DNA from: Lycocorax pyrrhopterus obiensis
Taxonomy: Eukaryota; Chordata; Aves; Passeriformes; Paradisaeidae
NCBI GenBank assembly: GCA_014706295.1
Contig: JACSVZ010000004.1
Location: 94,279,333-94,343,332 of the forward strand
Length of the DNA stretch: 64,000 nucleotides
Direction of reading: 5' to 3'
This document shows positions 1-12,682 of the stretch, piece by piece (within the stretch, counting starts at the first letter, position 1; every line of letters begins with the position of its first letter). The notes beneath the pieces are model-generated. The model searched no databases. It saw nothing but the letters and a program-made list of their open reading frames with translations, and was not told where the DNA came from. Both the position numbers and the translations under genes were made by a program.

Positions 1-3000
1 GACAGCACATCATCTGTACTGCAAACAACTCCTTTGCTGTGCCATGGCCTAGACCTGGGCTTGTGGCTGGCTTTCCATCAATCATGTCTCTGCAGACTGA
101 TTAGGCACATCTGGATATGGAAGTGTTTGATGAGGGGGTAGGAGACCAGATAGCATCAGTGATGGACAATTAATGGATAGGGTAAGGGTCAATGACAGCA
201 CTGAAGTAACAGCCAGCTGTGCCTACTCTTCTCCAAACAGTGGATGTCATGGTATAACAGCTGTGGAGGGAAAAGAAGATGACTTGTGGGGACTAAAAGC
301 ACAAATTTCAACAAGTAGGCTTACACAAATTTCACAGCAGACTTTAGAATATGTAAACACCTTGGTATCTGAGATATCTATGATACACCAACATTTGTCT
401 AAATCTACAGCTTTCTTTCACTGTGTCTGGTTTGCTAAGAAATATTTAAAACCATTGCATGTAGCTTAATTATTGCTCTCAATTCAGTCTAAATTAATTT
501 TCATCTATATCTTTCTCATGAAATGTAGAGAAGTCCCCAGGTTAAAATTATTGTTGCTTTTATTGACCTTAATCCTGCCAGATTCAGTAACAGAAACAGT
601 AACATCCTAAAACTTAAGCACGTGCAACTACAAAACTTAACTTCTTCCTTAATGGACTGGATTAAGTTACTCCAGCCAACAAACTAGTCCTCTGTGTGTC
701 TGAGAGATGATTTCATCTCCTGCAGAGCCCTCTGCAACTTCAGGAAATGTGGAGGTAGTCATGCAGTTATCAAGGAAAAAGAAAATTATTATAAAACAGG
801 CTTTTATAAGAAAATTTTAAAAGGAGAAACCTAAAAAATTTCAGTTGACTATAGAACTGTACAGACTGACTATAGAAGAAGAAAGGGAGAAGAATCTCTA
901 TTTCCAATGCAAAACTGGCCTAGAAGCACAGTTATACATAGCATTTGCACTGTCCTGTGGGAACTCTGCTCTATAGCACATGCATAGCACTTTTTTCTTG
1001 CTCTCATTCTCCAGACAAGCCAAGGCTGAAGCAGAACATAAATGCATACTTGGCAGGAAGCTAGGTCCCTGTGTCCTGGAAAAAGAAGTGTCATGTAATG
1101 TCTGATCAAAAATTATGCAGCTGCTGAAGATAAGAAGGTTTTCCCCTTAAAAAGCATAGGAAATTAGCAGAGTCCCAGAAGCAGGGAGATCTCACCTGTC
1201 CATCAGTGAAGAGGTAGACCCCAGTCTGCCATTCTGCCATTCTTCTTGCTGCTGCTGCTGCTGCTTTACCCCATCATTCCTCCCACTACTCCAGGCACTG
1301 TGCTGTGCCTCAGCTCTCATTCGAGTAGCCCGGCTCATCCAAGCAGACGTTTGACATGATGTGCTCCTTTACAGGTGCACTGCTATAAATCAGGAGCAAG
1401 TCCACAGAGGTTGGAGGGTTAGTATCAATATATAAGCAACATAAGCAAAAAACAGGCTCAAACAAGAGCAAAAACTTTGGCCAGCTTTTTAAATTTATAC
1501 TGAATGACAGATTTATGCAGCAGATTATAAACTATTCAAGGCAGATGATCATTTTTTTCTCCAATATTCCACATACTGAGACTGAAGCCTCCAGAGTATG
1601 AATAATTATATGTCTATTATAAGGAACATTTTTATTTTTAAACATGAAAAGCAGCATTGTCAGCAAAACATAAATATGTATTTCAAGAAAGACGGCTCAC
1701 CCGTCTACAGTCTTTAGTAATGACAGAGGGGAAAAGGTCATCTCCTAGAACTGTACTCGACACGTATCCCCAGACCTTCTGTATCTGGTATAGCACTGAC
1801 ATAGAATGATTGTATTTTCTTTCACTCTTTTCCCAGCGTTTTTAGTGCTTTTAGGGCTTTTCATCCCAGAGTTTCACTGCTATCTGTCTGTGTGTGTGGA
1901 TGATACAGGGACTTTCCATATGCTCAGCATAACTTAAATAAACTCTTCAGCCATTTGAAATGTGGGTGTTACTGTTTAAGGGGGAAAAAAGTAGACGGAG
2001 GGGAAATGACAGATGTTTTTACTCAGCAGTGTGCTCCCATGATTTTAATAAAGATTTTTGATATATAAATAGTGCTTGCAAGGCTAAATATTTTTCATGT
2101 GGTATTAAGCTGTAGCTTTGTTGTTTTTCTCAGAGTAAAATTCAGCTGGGAAAAAAATATATGATACAGTATTAGTATACATGTATATGTGTCTTTATGG
2201 GTCTATAAAAGTATATGGTTCTTTAAATTGAAAATAAAACTGGGGTAGGAATTAAGGAACATTAAAATATTAGAAACTTGAACTATCCTAGTGTGTAAGC
2301 AACCATGTTTGCAGTTGTCCTTACAGAATCCATATGGTTCCAGCAGCTGGATCACCCCACCCAGTTTGAGACAGAAAAGTTAAATTCTACATAGCACATA
2401 TTTAACCATAATGTCAGTCCCACTCAAGCCCCCCATAATCAGGTATACATATAAATGTGTATCCTCAGAGTGATTCTTTTGTACAAGAAGACTGAACATA
2501 GTCACAAAAATTGGGGTAGATTCATAGTATATGAACAGGCAATGTGTCATTTTCCTAGGCTCTAAATATATACTCAAAAATGGGTCCAAGTGCTGGAGAA
2601 TTGAGCTGTTTTGAACAAGACTCATATAAATCAACTGGTCTTTTCTCCTTTTATTAATTGCTTGAACTTTGTATCAAGGCTGAAGTTCTTGATTTAGCAT
2701 AGCTTATGACCACAGAACTGAGACCACCTTTCTTCAGCAAAATATTTAAATACTTATCTAAAGTGCTTTTCCTAAGTGAATTTTCCTTAATTTTCAACTA
2801 TATATGGAGAAGTTGTCATGACACCTCCCAAAAAACAGGTATACAAGACAGAGTGAAGATCACTGAGAGCAGAGGGATGGCCTAAACTGGAGAAGACAAG
2901 GTTTCATCTTCGGGCTCTAGGTCTTGCTCTAAAAGGAATCTTTTCTACTCCTGGGGGAGTTGGTAGGGGCCAGTCTGGTGCTACACCCATGCCAATATAC

Positions 3001-5688
3001 TATGCCTGGTTCTCCTTTTTTATGCCTCCTTAAACTGGTGCTATCAGGAAAAGTAGCACAGCCCTACCCACCTTGCTATGGCTGCACGTCCCCGTTACTT
3101 GCCTTGCACCAGTGCTAGGAAACGTCATTGCACAGTGAGATGAAGAAGGGATTTGACTTCATTGAAAACCGATCATTTTTCTCTGCTGTGCACATTTTAA
3201 GCTGGGTAACATCTCTGTGTTTTTTTCCATACAGCTGAGTTAAATTCAGGCCAGGCAAAAGGGAATGCTTAAGAACACCCAGGCAGAAAAGGGGGAGGTC
3301 TGAACCATCCTTTCAGCCCCATCCTGTGCTGTTAAGACAGCCTCCAGACTTTCAGCCCAGTATGTCAGCTCTGGTGCAGCATGTGGCTAGAACTGTGTCT
3401 GGACCAAAAATTTAGATGCAGACGCCTACATAGGTGTCTTTTCCCGTCATATTTCCAATTCCAATACTAGCATGGGAATACCAAGCTCGGTTCGGCCTGT
3501 ACCTGCTAATGTACACCTACACATAGCTTCTGTGCATCTGCTCTTTGTCTGGTAACTTGGGGAAAACTGTATTACCTTAAATGACATGGAAACATATTCC
3601 AAGCAAAAATGCTTTCACAGCTTGTGAGGCTTACAAGCACTGAAGTAAGGTGTGCCAGTCAAGCATCTTGTCAAAAATACTCATATAGTTCCCAATTAGA
3701 AAATTATTAAGATGTTAAGAAGGGAATACTTATATTTTAGTATTCTTCTCTTCTCAAAAGCTGTGCATGATTTAAAGTGGTTCATTTGGGCATGGGTCTC
3801 TCTCTTATTTTTATACAGTGAACTGGTTTTAATCCTTCATCAGAGCGTACTGTACAATTATTCAATACACACATAGCCAGCATGGCTTAGGGAAATTGAT
3901 ACTGATATTTCAACAGTTTTTTTTAGTAACTGATTTAACATGTGCTTATTTTAAGCTTGCTGATGCAATACATGTTGTGAAATAAAGACTGATAAGGAGC
4001 CCTAGTCTGAATAAGACTCAATCGCAGAAGAAACACTACACACTGCCACTATTTTTGCTCAGTTTGGGGTCCGTAGCAGCCAATACACTGCCGATGGTTC
4101 TGATCCATGTTGAGAATATTTAACAGACTTTTATTCTGCATTCTTATTAGGGTTTTTTAAATATTTATTTAAATAATTTAATTTCAGATGGGAGTTTATA
4201 TATCTTAAACAACACTGTTACTAAAACACCACATTCAATAAAGGGATCGAATGTCATTTTTTCCATTTACAAATGTGATATTGGTTTCTGTTTAGAAAGG
4301 AAAACACATTGAAGTCATTATTGGAACCAGATTTCCCAAGTGCTTTTTAAATAAACTGTATGAGAGACTTTGATCTATTTAGCTGACTGGTATCATAGTT
4401 CCATGTATTTGTCCTTCCCAATTCTATTGAAAACTTAATATCATTTCAGATCTTGTGTTGCACTGTCAGTGAGTTAGGTTGCTAGAAGTTAAGGCCAATA
4501 GTAAAGAACCTATAAGCTAAAAAATACATCTATTTAATATTAACAGAAGTATTTTACACAAAGTGCCCAAGAGGAATTATTTTCCTTCCCTTTTTGTCTA
4601 GACAGTGTACAGAACTGTTGTTTAATTATGGAAGTAGGGTCAATCAAGTCATCATCCTTTAAACATAAAAACATTTTGGGTCCAAGCTTCTGTAATATGT
4701 CCTGTGTTTCCAACCCTCAAATTACTGGTTTTGGCTGTGACTGAGAGGCTATCTCCAGATGACATGTGTGTTACCTCTCTGTGCACAGCACGGTGGTGCA
4801 ACATTTAGCACGGTGATTTATCATTTGTGCACAGTATCATGTCATGAAACACTTACCAACCTCCTGAAGACAGTCAGAACAATATCTACCATAATAAAGT
4901 ACAGTTCCAGTGGGCACCAAATTACATCTTAGATATTTTGTTACTTGTCCTTTATCAAGCAAATGTAAAATTGTAGTGGGGTTACTGACAGACTCTATAA
5001 TTCATCTGTCTGCTGCTTTATCACAGCTCTCAGTAGGTCTCTAATGAATATTTCTGTATGCGTGTTTCTGACTGATAATCAAACTAAGAACAAGTCCTAA
5101 TTGGGTTTTCCAGTGCACAGAAAAGTGCCTATATTACATTGGCAGATATCCCAAACCAGTGTTAAATTAAAAGTGCAAACATAACAGACTTCCTTTTACA
5201 TTTTTTTCAAGATTCAAATGTGCACAGAGTACAAACAGAGTCTTGTGCATAAAGCTACATGGTGCCCTAGAATAAAAAAAAGCAATGAAGGGGTTTGCTG
5301 CACCCAATGAAAGCTGTAAATCAGTGACCATGGATCTGAGTCTTCATAGAATCACACCAAAGCAAACTGAAATGTCAATAAAGTGGTGGAAAGCAGATGA
5401 AGGCTTACAAATTTATCAGACAAATAGTGTAATAATTACCAGCATTTTGGAGCCAGAGATGCACACCAATCCTATTCAGGTAGTTTTAAGCCATTAAGGA
5501 TTTAGATCCGACTTGCAGTCAAAACATACCTCTTTTTTAAGTATACACACCACTGGATCCAATGGAAGTTGCACCAACACCCAAACATGAAGCTCATTTA
5601 ACCAATTTCTTCGTACATGATTTATGCAACTCCCTTTACCTCACAGTGAAGAACTACGTGCGTGACACAAGAAGAATCCACCTTGTCT
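1..5688. other. Unique AT-rich non-coding DNA
   Basis: I see no gene here. The longest open frame (173-469, plus, 98 codons) has no recognisable domain, signal peptide or biased codon use and looks like chance. The only clear repeat is a short (GCT)n run, listed separately. A minus-strand donor-like site lies just beside that run, but it has no convincing acceptor partner. Base composition and scattered A/T runs fit avian intergenic or intronic DNA. Confidence 0.6.
1248..1265. repeat. (GCT)6 trinucleotide microsatellite
   Basis: Six perfect GCT units (CAG on the minus strand). The run is short and flanked by ordinary C/T-rich sequence. On the minus strand it would encode Gln or Ala depending on frame, but no supported exon surrounds it. 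Confidence 0.85.
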
Positions 5689-5932
5689 CACAGAATCACA
5701 GAATATGCTGAGTTGTAAGGGGCCCACAAGGACCATCAAGTCCCGCTCCTGGCCTTGCACGAGACACTCCAGCAGTCACATCCTGTGCCTGAAACTATTG
5801 CTCAAATACATTTCAAACTCTGCCAGGCTGGTGCTGTGACCATTACCCTGGGGAACTTTTTCAAGTGTCCAGCCACACTCTAGGTGAAGAACCTTTTTCT
5901 AATATCCAACTTAAACCTCCCCTGACACATCT
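5689..5932 (-). mobile_element. CR1 LINE 3' end, minus strand
   Basis: On the plus strand this begins with the CR1 terminal motif (cacagaatcacagaat) and runs through the typical reverse-complement CR1 tail: a 'hold-the-locus' phrase near 5740 (accatcaagtccc), 'ccttgcac', 'tgctgtgacca' and 'gtgaagaacc'. Read on the minus strand it covers the last codons of ORF2, including recognisable LDIRKRFF-type residues, followed by the short 3' UTR. Stops and substitutions interrupt the frame, so it is dead. It is 5'-truncated, as most CR1 copies are. Its wording resembles the 26.1-kb copy more than the 12.7-kb one, which suggests a shared subfamily (inference). Confidence 0.9.
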
Positions 5933-8900
5933 TATAGGTTACCACGAATAAGACATCGGTATTCAAGAAGGCAACTTATGGTTATGTATAGCCAGACATG
6001 CTACCCCTCCTTAATCAGTACAAGAGATGTGATAAAGATATATCTGTGGTATGCAGTGACATATATACAGCAGGTAATGATTAGCCTTACATATTTTATA
6101 TATCTTAGTCCATAACCTGATCTCCACTGCATAAATTGCAGCTGGACTACTGTATATGTCTTCATTTGCTTTAACTTGAATTTCTACCTGTATAACAACT
6201 TACAACCCAACAGGTTTCAGTTATTAGAATCATCACTGAAATATCTTTCTACTTATTAGAATTACTTTTCAGTAGTTTGTGGAGTCTAGTTTGCTCTGAA
6301 TTAAAATATATATGGAGAAAATGTTAATCTAAGACAGCCTAAAGAAGGATTCAGCTGATCTAAACAATTGGACCGTGTTATTTCATAGGTACAGGTAGAA
6401 TGATTTTAGGTAAGAAGAGAGTTCAACAGGCTATGCAAGCTTAGAGTCCTAAATTATCTATAGACATAGAAAATAGCTAAGTATCACAAAGAACAGGATT
6501 AGGTAATATTCTACAGAGTACAGTTATAGAAACACAGGTAGGCAAGGTGCAATGAAACACAGCACAGAAAAAAAACATTTAACACTGCAATTGGGTCTTT
6601 AAAATTATTCACTTCTTCCAATAATTCCAATGCACAACCCACTTCCAATTCCAACTCTTTCCTTTTGTACAAAGAATATTCCATGCTTTCAGAGACTTAT
6701 TCCTCACTTTCCTAAAGCTCTCTGCATAATGCTTAGACATCAAAGTGGGAAGAACAGGTAGTTACAAAAGGGGGGGACATCCACAGATACTAGTGATGCT
6801 AAAATACCAAGGAGTTTCATGTGAAAAGGTGAGGTCCAGAAGCAGAATAGCTACAGTCTCTTTAGAGACACAATTTTGAACATCTCACTACCTTCCCCCA
6901 TCACATTGTCAGTGAGTCATTCTAGTGGGGGCAGAGAGAGGTAATATCAGCTGCATGATTCATGTGCATGCTGCTGGCCCCTGTGAGCCTTAAAATGCTT
7001 AGTCTGTTTGAGCTTAAGTGAACTCCTGACCTTCTTCAAAGAGAGAACCAGAAATTTCTCATTATATCTACCCATTCTGAACAAGGTGGAATTAAGACAC
7101 TGAGACAATGAATTAAAAAAGCTGTTTTTCAAGGCTAAATCATGCCTCCAGCAAAATGCAACAAGAAATAGATACAGAATGAAGAACAGGTATTGTCTTT
7201 CACTCAGAGCAGAACTGAAAGTTTCATTTAGTTCTTAAGACACATTTCCTCTTCCTGTGAATTATCTTTACCAGCCATGACTGGAGGCAAGATACTGAAT
7301 AAGGTGGAGTATTCATTGGGTATATTTGAGCATTCTTAATTTTATATGCCTGACTTCAGATGAAAGTGTTTTCTTGGAAAGATTGTTTTCTAAACTTCCT
7401 AGACATGGATTAGCTTTCAAGCATATTAAAAGTTAGAATGATTATGAAAAGGAACAGGAACTAAGAAATTTATTAAAGATGTGGTGGATGGTAGAAATCT
7501 TGAAATTCCTTACTGCATGCGTATTCCTAAGTATATTTTAGATACTAAAACTCTAAGTTAGGGAAACATACTGCAGCTTTAGACTGTTACACACACTAAG
7601 ACAACCGATGCTGTTCAAAACCTGTCTAGCCAGCCCTGAGGAGATGTATAACTTTGATTGGCAGAGGCCCAAACTCCTCACATCTGCTTTATAAAAGTAG
7701 TTCTTGAAGACCAGATATCTAATTATTGTCAAATCCACTATGCAAGTATAGAGTATCTGATCTTATGATTACAGACAGGTGCACTTAGAATACAGAAAAT
7801 GTTTCTAATTCAATTTCACTGATGAGATAAACAGGGCTGACTTTCTACTAAAGCCATGTACTCTGAAGCCTTGAACTTTGTTGTCTGTGCCGTTAGTGGC
7901 CATTCCTATTGTGTTTAGTAAAGTAAACTAAGAACTCCGTACTGGAATTGAAAGTATGTCACCATTATCTTCAGGAAAAGCAGACTTGGTAGACAAAGTA
8001 AATACATAATTATATGGTACTAGTAGAAGTGTGTCCTGGTAGGAAACTGAAGAACTTCAAAGCTAGTTCATCCTAGTAAAATGAAAACCAGGCCTGATAT
8101 CTAATGTCCAGCCATATACTTCTAAGGTCTAGAAAGTAATTATTTATTTTACAATCTTGTAGAGCAAATACAGTTTGACTGACATGGTTTTGTTCGTCTA
8201 GAAAAATTTTTAGAAAAGAGTCAACCACAGATAACCTCATGGGACAATGACTTAAGGAAACTTTAATCTGTATTGCATACTAATATTATCCACTTCTTTG
8301 AAACAAGGCTATTGCTATTTAAAACAGATGTAGAGTCCACAGTGGATCTGGGTTTTTAATCAAAAGCTTCAAGTAAGATTAACCTCCCAAACAGTGAAAG
8401 TACTGGAGCAGTTATTAATTATAAAGGTAATAAAATCTTATGACGTGATGAGTTACACTGAAGTTTGATATGAGCCTATTTGTATAAAATGCAGCTAAAA
8501 ACACCTCATGCAACTGATGAATTTGTCAATTGCTATGGATCTAGGGGCCACCACACAGAAAAAAACCCCCACCTTTATTACCTGTCTTATAAATGAAATA
8601 TCTCTTCCTGCCATTATTTATCTGAACCTAGTTCTAGGAGGATCCAACTGAGAGAGGGTTTTTGCTCTTGGTATGGTACACTTGTGAGCCCAGTCTTTTC
8701 ACCTGCTCTCTTCATAGGATGTGACCATTGCTACTCTGCCAACACAATCTGTGCATGTATGTACATCTGCAATGAAAAATAAATGAATAGTTTATAGAAT
8801 GTATGGCTATCTTTTTCTGACACAGTAATGTGTGCTTGAAGGAAGCATATGTAGCAAAAGCTTCGTTGAGAATATTCTTAATACTTCTGGACATAGTGAA

Positions 8901-11900
8901 GCCACAAGACCAGCCAAGTTTTTATTTATTCATCCAAAGCATTCCCATTGCCTGGAGGTCACCACCCACTTTCTCAGTGCAGATTCCTGCAAACACAGAT
9001 CTCCCTACCCTCTGTCGTGTTTGTAACCCAGACACACCTACTGCCATCTCTGTTTTTCTTGCCTGCCTGGGATAAGCACGTGGCTGACAATTTAAATTTG
9101 GTGTTCCTAGGACAGGATTTTACTGCAAGCTGAGACACCCCTCTTGGAGGGTATCCTGGGAACAATGGATTAATTCATATCCCTAAATTTCTTTCCGACA
9201 AAACAGGAATAGGTAACTCATAGGTTCAGTCCAAGGTAAAGTAAGATCTCTTCAACAGGTTTGGCAAATTTTCTCTCTCTTTAATAGGAGAATTTCTGTC
9301 AAGCATGCAAGCAGGAAAATAGCATTTGGACTTATGAGAACTCAGCAAAGGGATAAGAACCAGAAGGAAGACAGAAAATGAGCATGCAACAGAATCTTGA
9401 GACATCTTTTTGCTCTAAGTATTTATGCCACCAAGTGCTGCCACTGCTCTTTCACCCTGTTCCTTGCCTGTAGGACCAAAAAGCACTCCAAAACCCTGTG
9501 CTTTTGCTGAAGTGAGATTTTAGCAAAATTGAAATCCATGCTGACCTGTAGTAGGAAATAGGAAGCCCTGAGGAAGGGGACAGTCTGTTTTATTGCAGGC
9601 TACACAATCTCAGCCTTGAGGCTTCAATTCTCAAATGAACTCAGTTCATCTGAGAAATTTCTCTAATTTCACAGTTTGTTGCCAGGCTGTGGCACTTTTG
9701 CTATAGATGGTTCTTCCTACACAACCTGACTTCAACAAACATGTGCCTTTTGATAACACAGCTGTAAAATGGTCACATTTTGCCAGACATTTTCTTGACT
9801 TTTGAGATGTTAAAGCTTCTCATCAAAAAAAAAGGTATCTTGCCATGCATTGTGGATTATAAGAGCAGAAAGAAATCATAAACTTCTCTCAGCCAGGAGC
9901 ACTTCTCTATGTATTTCACATATTTTTAAAAACTGAATCCTAGGGAGGTAATCTGACCTTGCACAGATTTCAGTTGAAAGTACTTCAAAGTGTAACAAAA
10001 TGAACAGAGTTCAAATGCACCATTACTTATTTTTAAAGCATGAATCAGAGATGGTTAAGTATCAATACTAAGTTGAAACTTTAAGCAGGTGATGTATTAA
10101 GCCCTGTCATTGTACAGGTGGCAGATAATATCAAAACCATTTATTTTTATGAATAACAATTTACATGCAAAACTGGATCTTGCAGGGGATTTCCACTAAA
10201 ATGCATTCCTAATTTCTTTGTGAAATTAGAATAAGTTTATGTAGCCAGCATGACAGAGCATATAATATGTAAGGACATCTTCCATTTACAGGCAGATTAT
10301 GCCACCTTTACCTTTATTGATTCGAACAAGGCTACTCAAGCATCAAGAACAATACTTGATATAGATAAGGCCAGTCAATAGGTCAAAGATAACTATATTA
10401 GATGTCCCAGTGAAGCAAGGGAAAATGTTTTAAATATTAACAAGGGACCGAGGTCGAACTGTATTACTTCAGCTGAGATGGAAAGAGGGAGTTTAACGCA
10501 GCGCTGCATGATGATGTGTAAACTATGCAGAGACACACTGAAAGCTTTGCACTTACACTTGCTGTTAGTTTGAAATAACTTTAACCCTACATCTGAAGAT
10601 GTGCCATGAGAAGTATGGAAGTGCTTTGCCAGCAAAGAAAGGAATCTTCATCCACCAACATACCAGGGACGATAGTGCTTTTCATGTTACACAGTTTCAG
10701 ACATCAGCAAACTAGGATTTTAATCTACATCAATTCCTCCTGCAGTCAGGGGAGAGGGAGAGATGGCTTTGGTCTCTGCTTTGTATTGCTCCACAAAATA
10801 TCTAGCTTTCCTCTTCAGCTATGGAAAAAAATCAATATGAAAATTAATGTTGTAAAATGCTCTTGTGAAGACATTAAAAAGGTCACTAAAATGAGTCACA
10901 CTAGCAAATATTGAGGTATGTATATATATATATGTATATATGCACACACCATATATCTTAAAACTTACAAGTTTTGCTTTTTAATTATATATTTCCTACA
11001 ATTTTTATGGGTATTTTATATATATACACTTTATAATAATTCCATTAAAACATCAGATTAACACTCAGCAATGGCCAAATAAACTCTAAGTAAATGTTAA
11101 AAATTATTAGCATAAAAGTAATGAAACAGAGAATAAGTCTGAGATATGGATACAGATGCATGTCCTTTTTTAACAGGTCCCTTTGACTTAAAAAGTATAT
11201 ATGGGTTAACTGGAAAATATACAGAAAAAAAACCAGAAAAAAGTCAAAATTATGCACTAAATTCTGCATAAGGAAAGACTAGAGCGACTAAGACCTATAA
11301 AGAAAAGACAGAAAGTGCTAAAATTAAAATATGACAGGAGAAATAGAAAATCATGAATGTCTCGAAGCATTCATACAGAATTGTTTCTTTCTATTTTTCT
11401 CAAAGAAAAGAAAAGGTATAAAAAATTGCATAAATTAAAGGAAGCAATGGCTACTGGAACTTGTTAAATGCAAAGACAATAATTTTTCCTCGGGAGGCCC
11501 CTTACCACTAAATCACTGCAAAAGCATTGCTACAGCTTTGCCCTGTTCTTAATCTCTTCCTTTGCTTTTGGCCACTCTCCAAGGCAGGATTTGAGGACAT
11601 TTACTCTGACCTAAGAGGGCTTTTCTGAATCTAATACTTCAGAATTGCTTAGGGGGAAAGGAATAATTTATCTTAAATTGTTACCATGGATTTCTCTTGA
11701 AATGATATCAAGGGCATTCTTAAAACCCAGGCAGGTGCTTTTGTACTATTTCTCTGAATATTATCAAATAGATAATTTTAGGAGGCTTTATTCTCCTGCA
11801 GATGTCAATAGCTCCTATTAAATTCAGTCTTGCTGGAGAAAACTCATTGTGAATTATATTGCTATTCTCTTTCATTTCGTGGTATCACATGCTTGGAGCT

Positions 11901-12637
11901 GTTTGGGTTTCCTGCCAGTTTAACAATGTGATTTGCAGTGATTTTCTTTTTCCTTCTTTGTTTTGCAGCCTTGCTTAACTGCAATACTAATGGATATATT
12001 TAACATTGGAATAAATTACAATTTATGATCCTATCTGGCAAGAGAACAATGAGCTTGCACGAGGTGAAGACATTTAAAATCAGAGATTAGGTGCTTTGCT
12101 GAAGTTCAAGAGACACAGAGCTCTAGATGCAGCATGAAGTGATATTTGGCTTAAGCAATGGTGGGACCAAGAAACCTATATAATTGGGAATTTCTATGGG
12201 AAATTACCAGGACTCAGACATCAAGACAGGCACTTTTCAATGGATTTCTGCTTCTAACACTAAAGCTGTAAAGAAACAGAGAGTTATTTTTCTTTGTGTA
12301 TAGAGGTAAACCAAAGTATTCACTTTTAATGGCAAATTTACCAATGACTTAAACAGAATTATGAGTATGGAGAGTAGAGGTGAGATCCACATCCCTAACC
12401 ATGGTTGCTCACAATATAGCCAATAAAACGTGAGTCAGTCACGTGAGGCTGCTGAAGCAGACTGGAGACTGAGTCAATACAATAAATGGATCCCAAGGCA
12501 TGGTACGAGTTACACCAAGACATCTGTATTTGATGAATTGAACATGGTCCAAACCCACTGCCTGTAAAAGAATCCCCAGGTGACTGACTGCCTCTGGTGT
12601 ATGCTCCCACATTATAAACATAAAATAAGATGACCAT
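5933..12637. other. Unique AT-rich non-coding DNA
   Basis: No supported gene. Open frames of 60-102 codons occur (for example 10606-10914, plus) but lack domains and overlap frames on the other strand. A TA-rich patch starts near 10917. A strong acceptor-like pyrimidine tract ending in ttttgcag lies just before 11970, but I see no matching exon or donor downstream, so I do not call an exon. Confidence 0.55.
10917..10941. repeat. (TA)n low-complexity tract
   Basis: An interrupted run of TA dinucleotides with one G, followed by a short CA run. A second TA-rich patch lies about 80 bp downstream (around 11017-11030). It is a simple sequence with no sign of a larger element. Confidence 0.8.
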
Positions 12638-12682
12638 AAATCACCTTTATTTAAGGTGATTTAAGGGAATCACCTTAAGGTG
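12638..12682. repeat. Clustered palindromes at the CR1 5' border
   Basis: The arms AAATCACCTT (12638-12647) and AAGGTGATTT (12653-12662) are perfect reverse complements around a 5-nt loop. A third and fourth unit, AATCACCTT (12668-12676) and AAGGTG (12677-12682), follow at once. The four half-sites can pair in more than one way. The cluster ends exactly where CR1-like coding sequence becomes recognisable, so it may mark a truncation or rearrangement junction (inference). Confidence 0.75.

Noticed and set aside
1181..1265. Minus-strand exon ending at a GGACAG|GTGAGA donor, reading ...VYLFTDGQ
   Set aside because: The phrase resembles a von Willebrand A-type strand, but the upstream sequence is only a CAG repeat, there is no acceptor with a pyrimidine tract, and no further domain.
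10300..10335. Minus-strand GTTCGAATC resembling a tRNA B box
   Set aside because: No A box, acceptor stem or anticodon arm can be formed around it.
11941..11968. Strong 3' splice acceptor-like pyrimidine tract ending in gcag
   Set aside because: No open frame or donor follows at exon distance. Such tracts are common in AT-rich vertebrate DNA.
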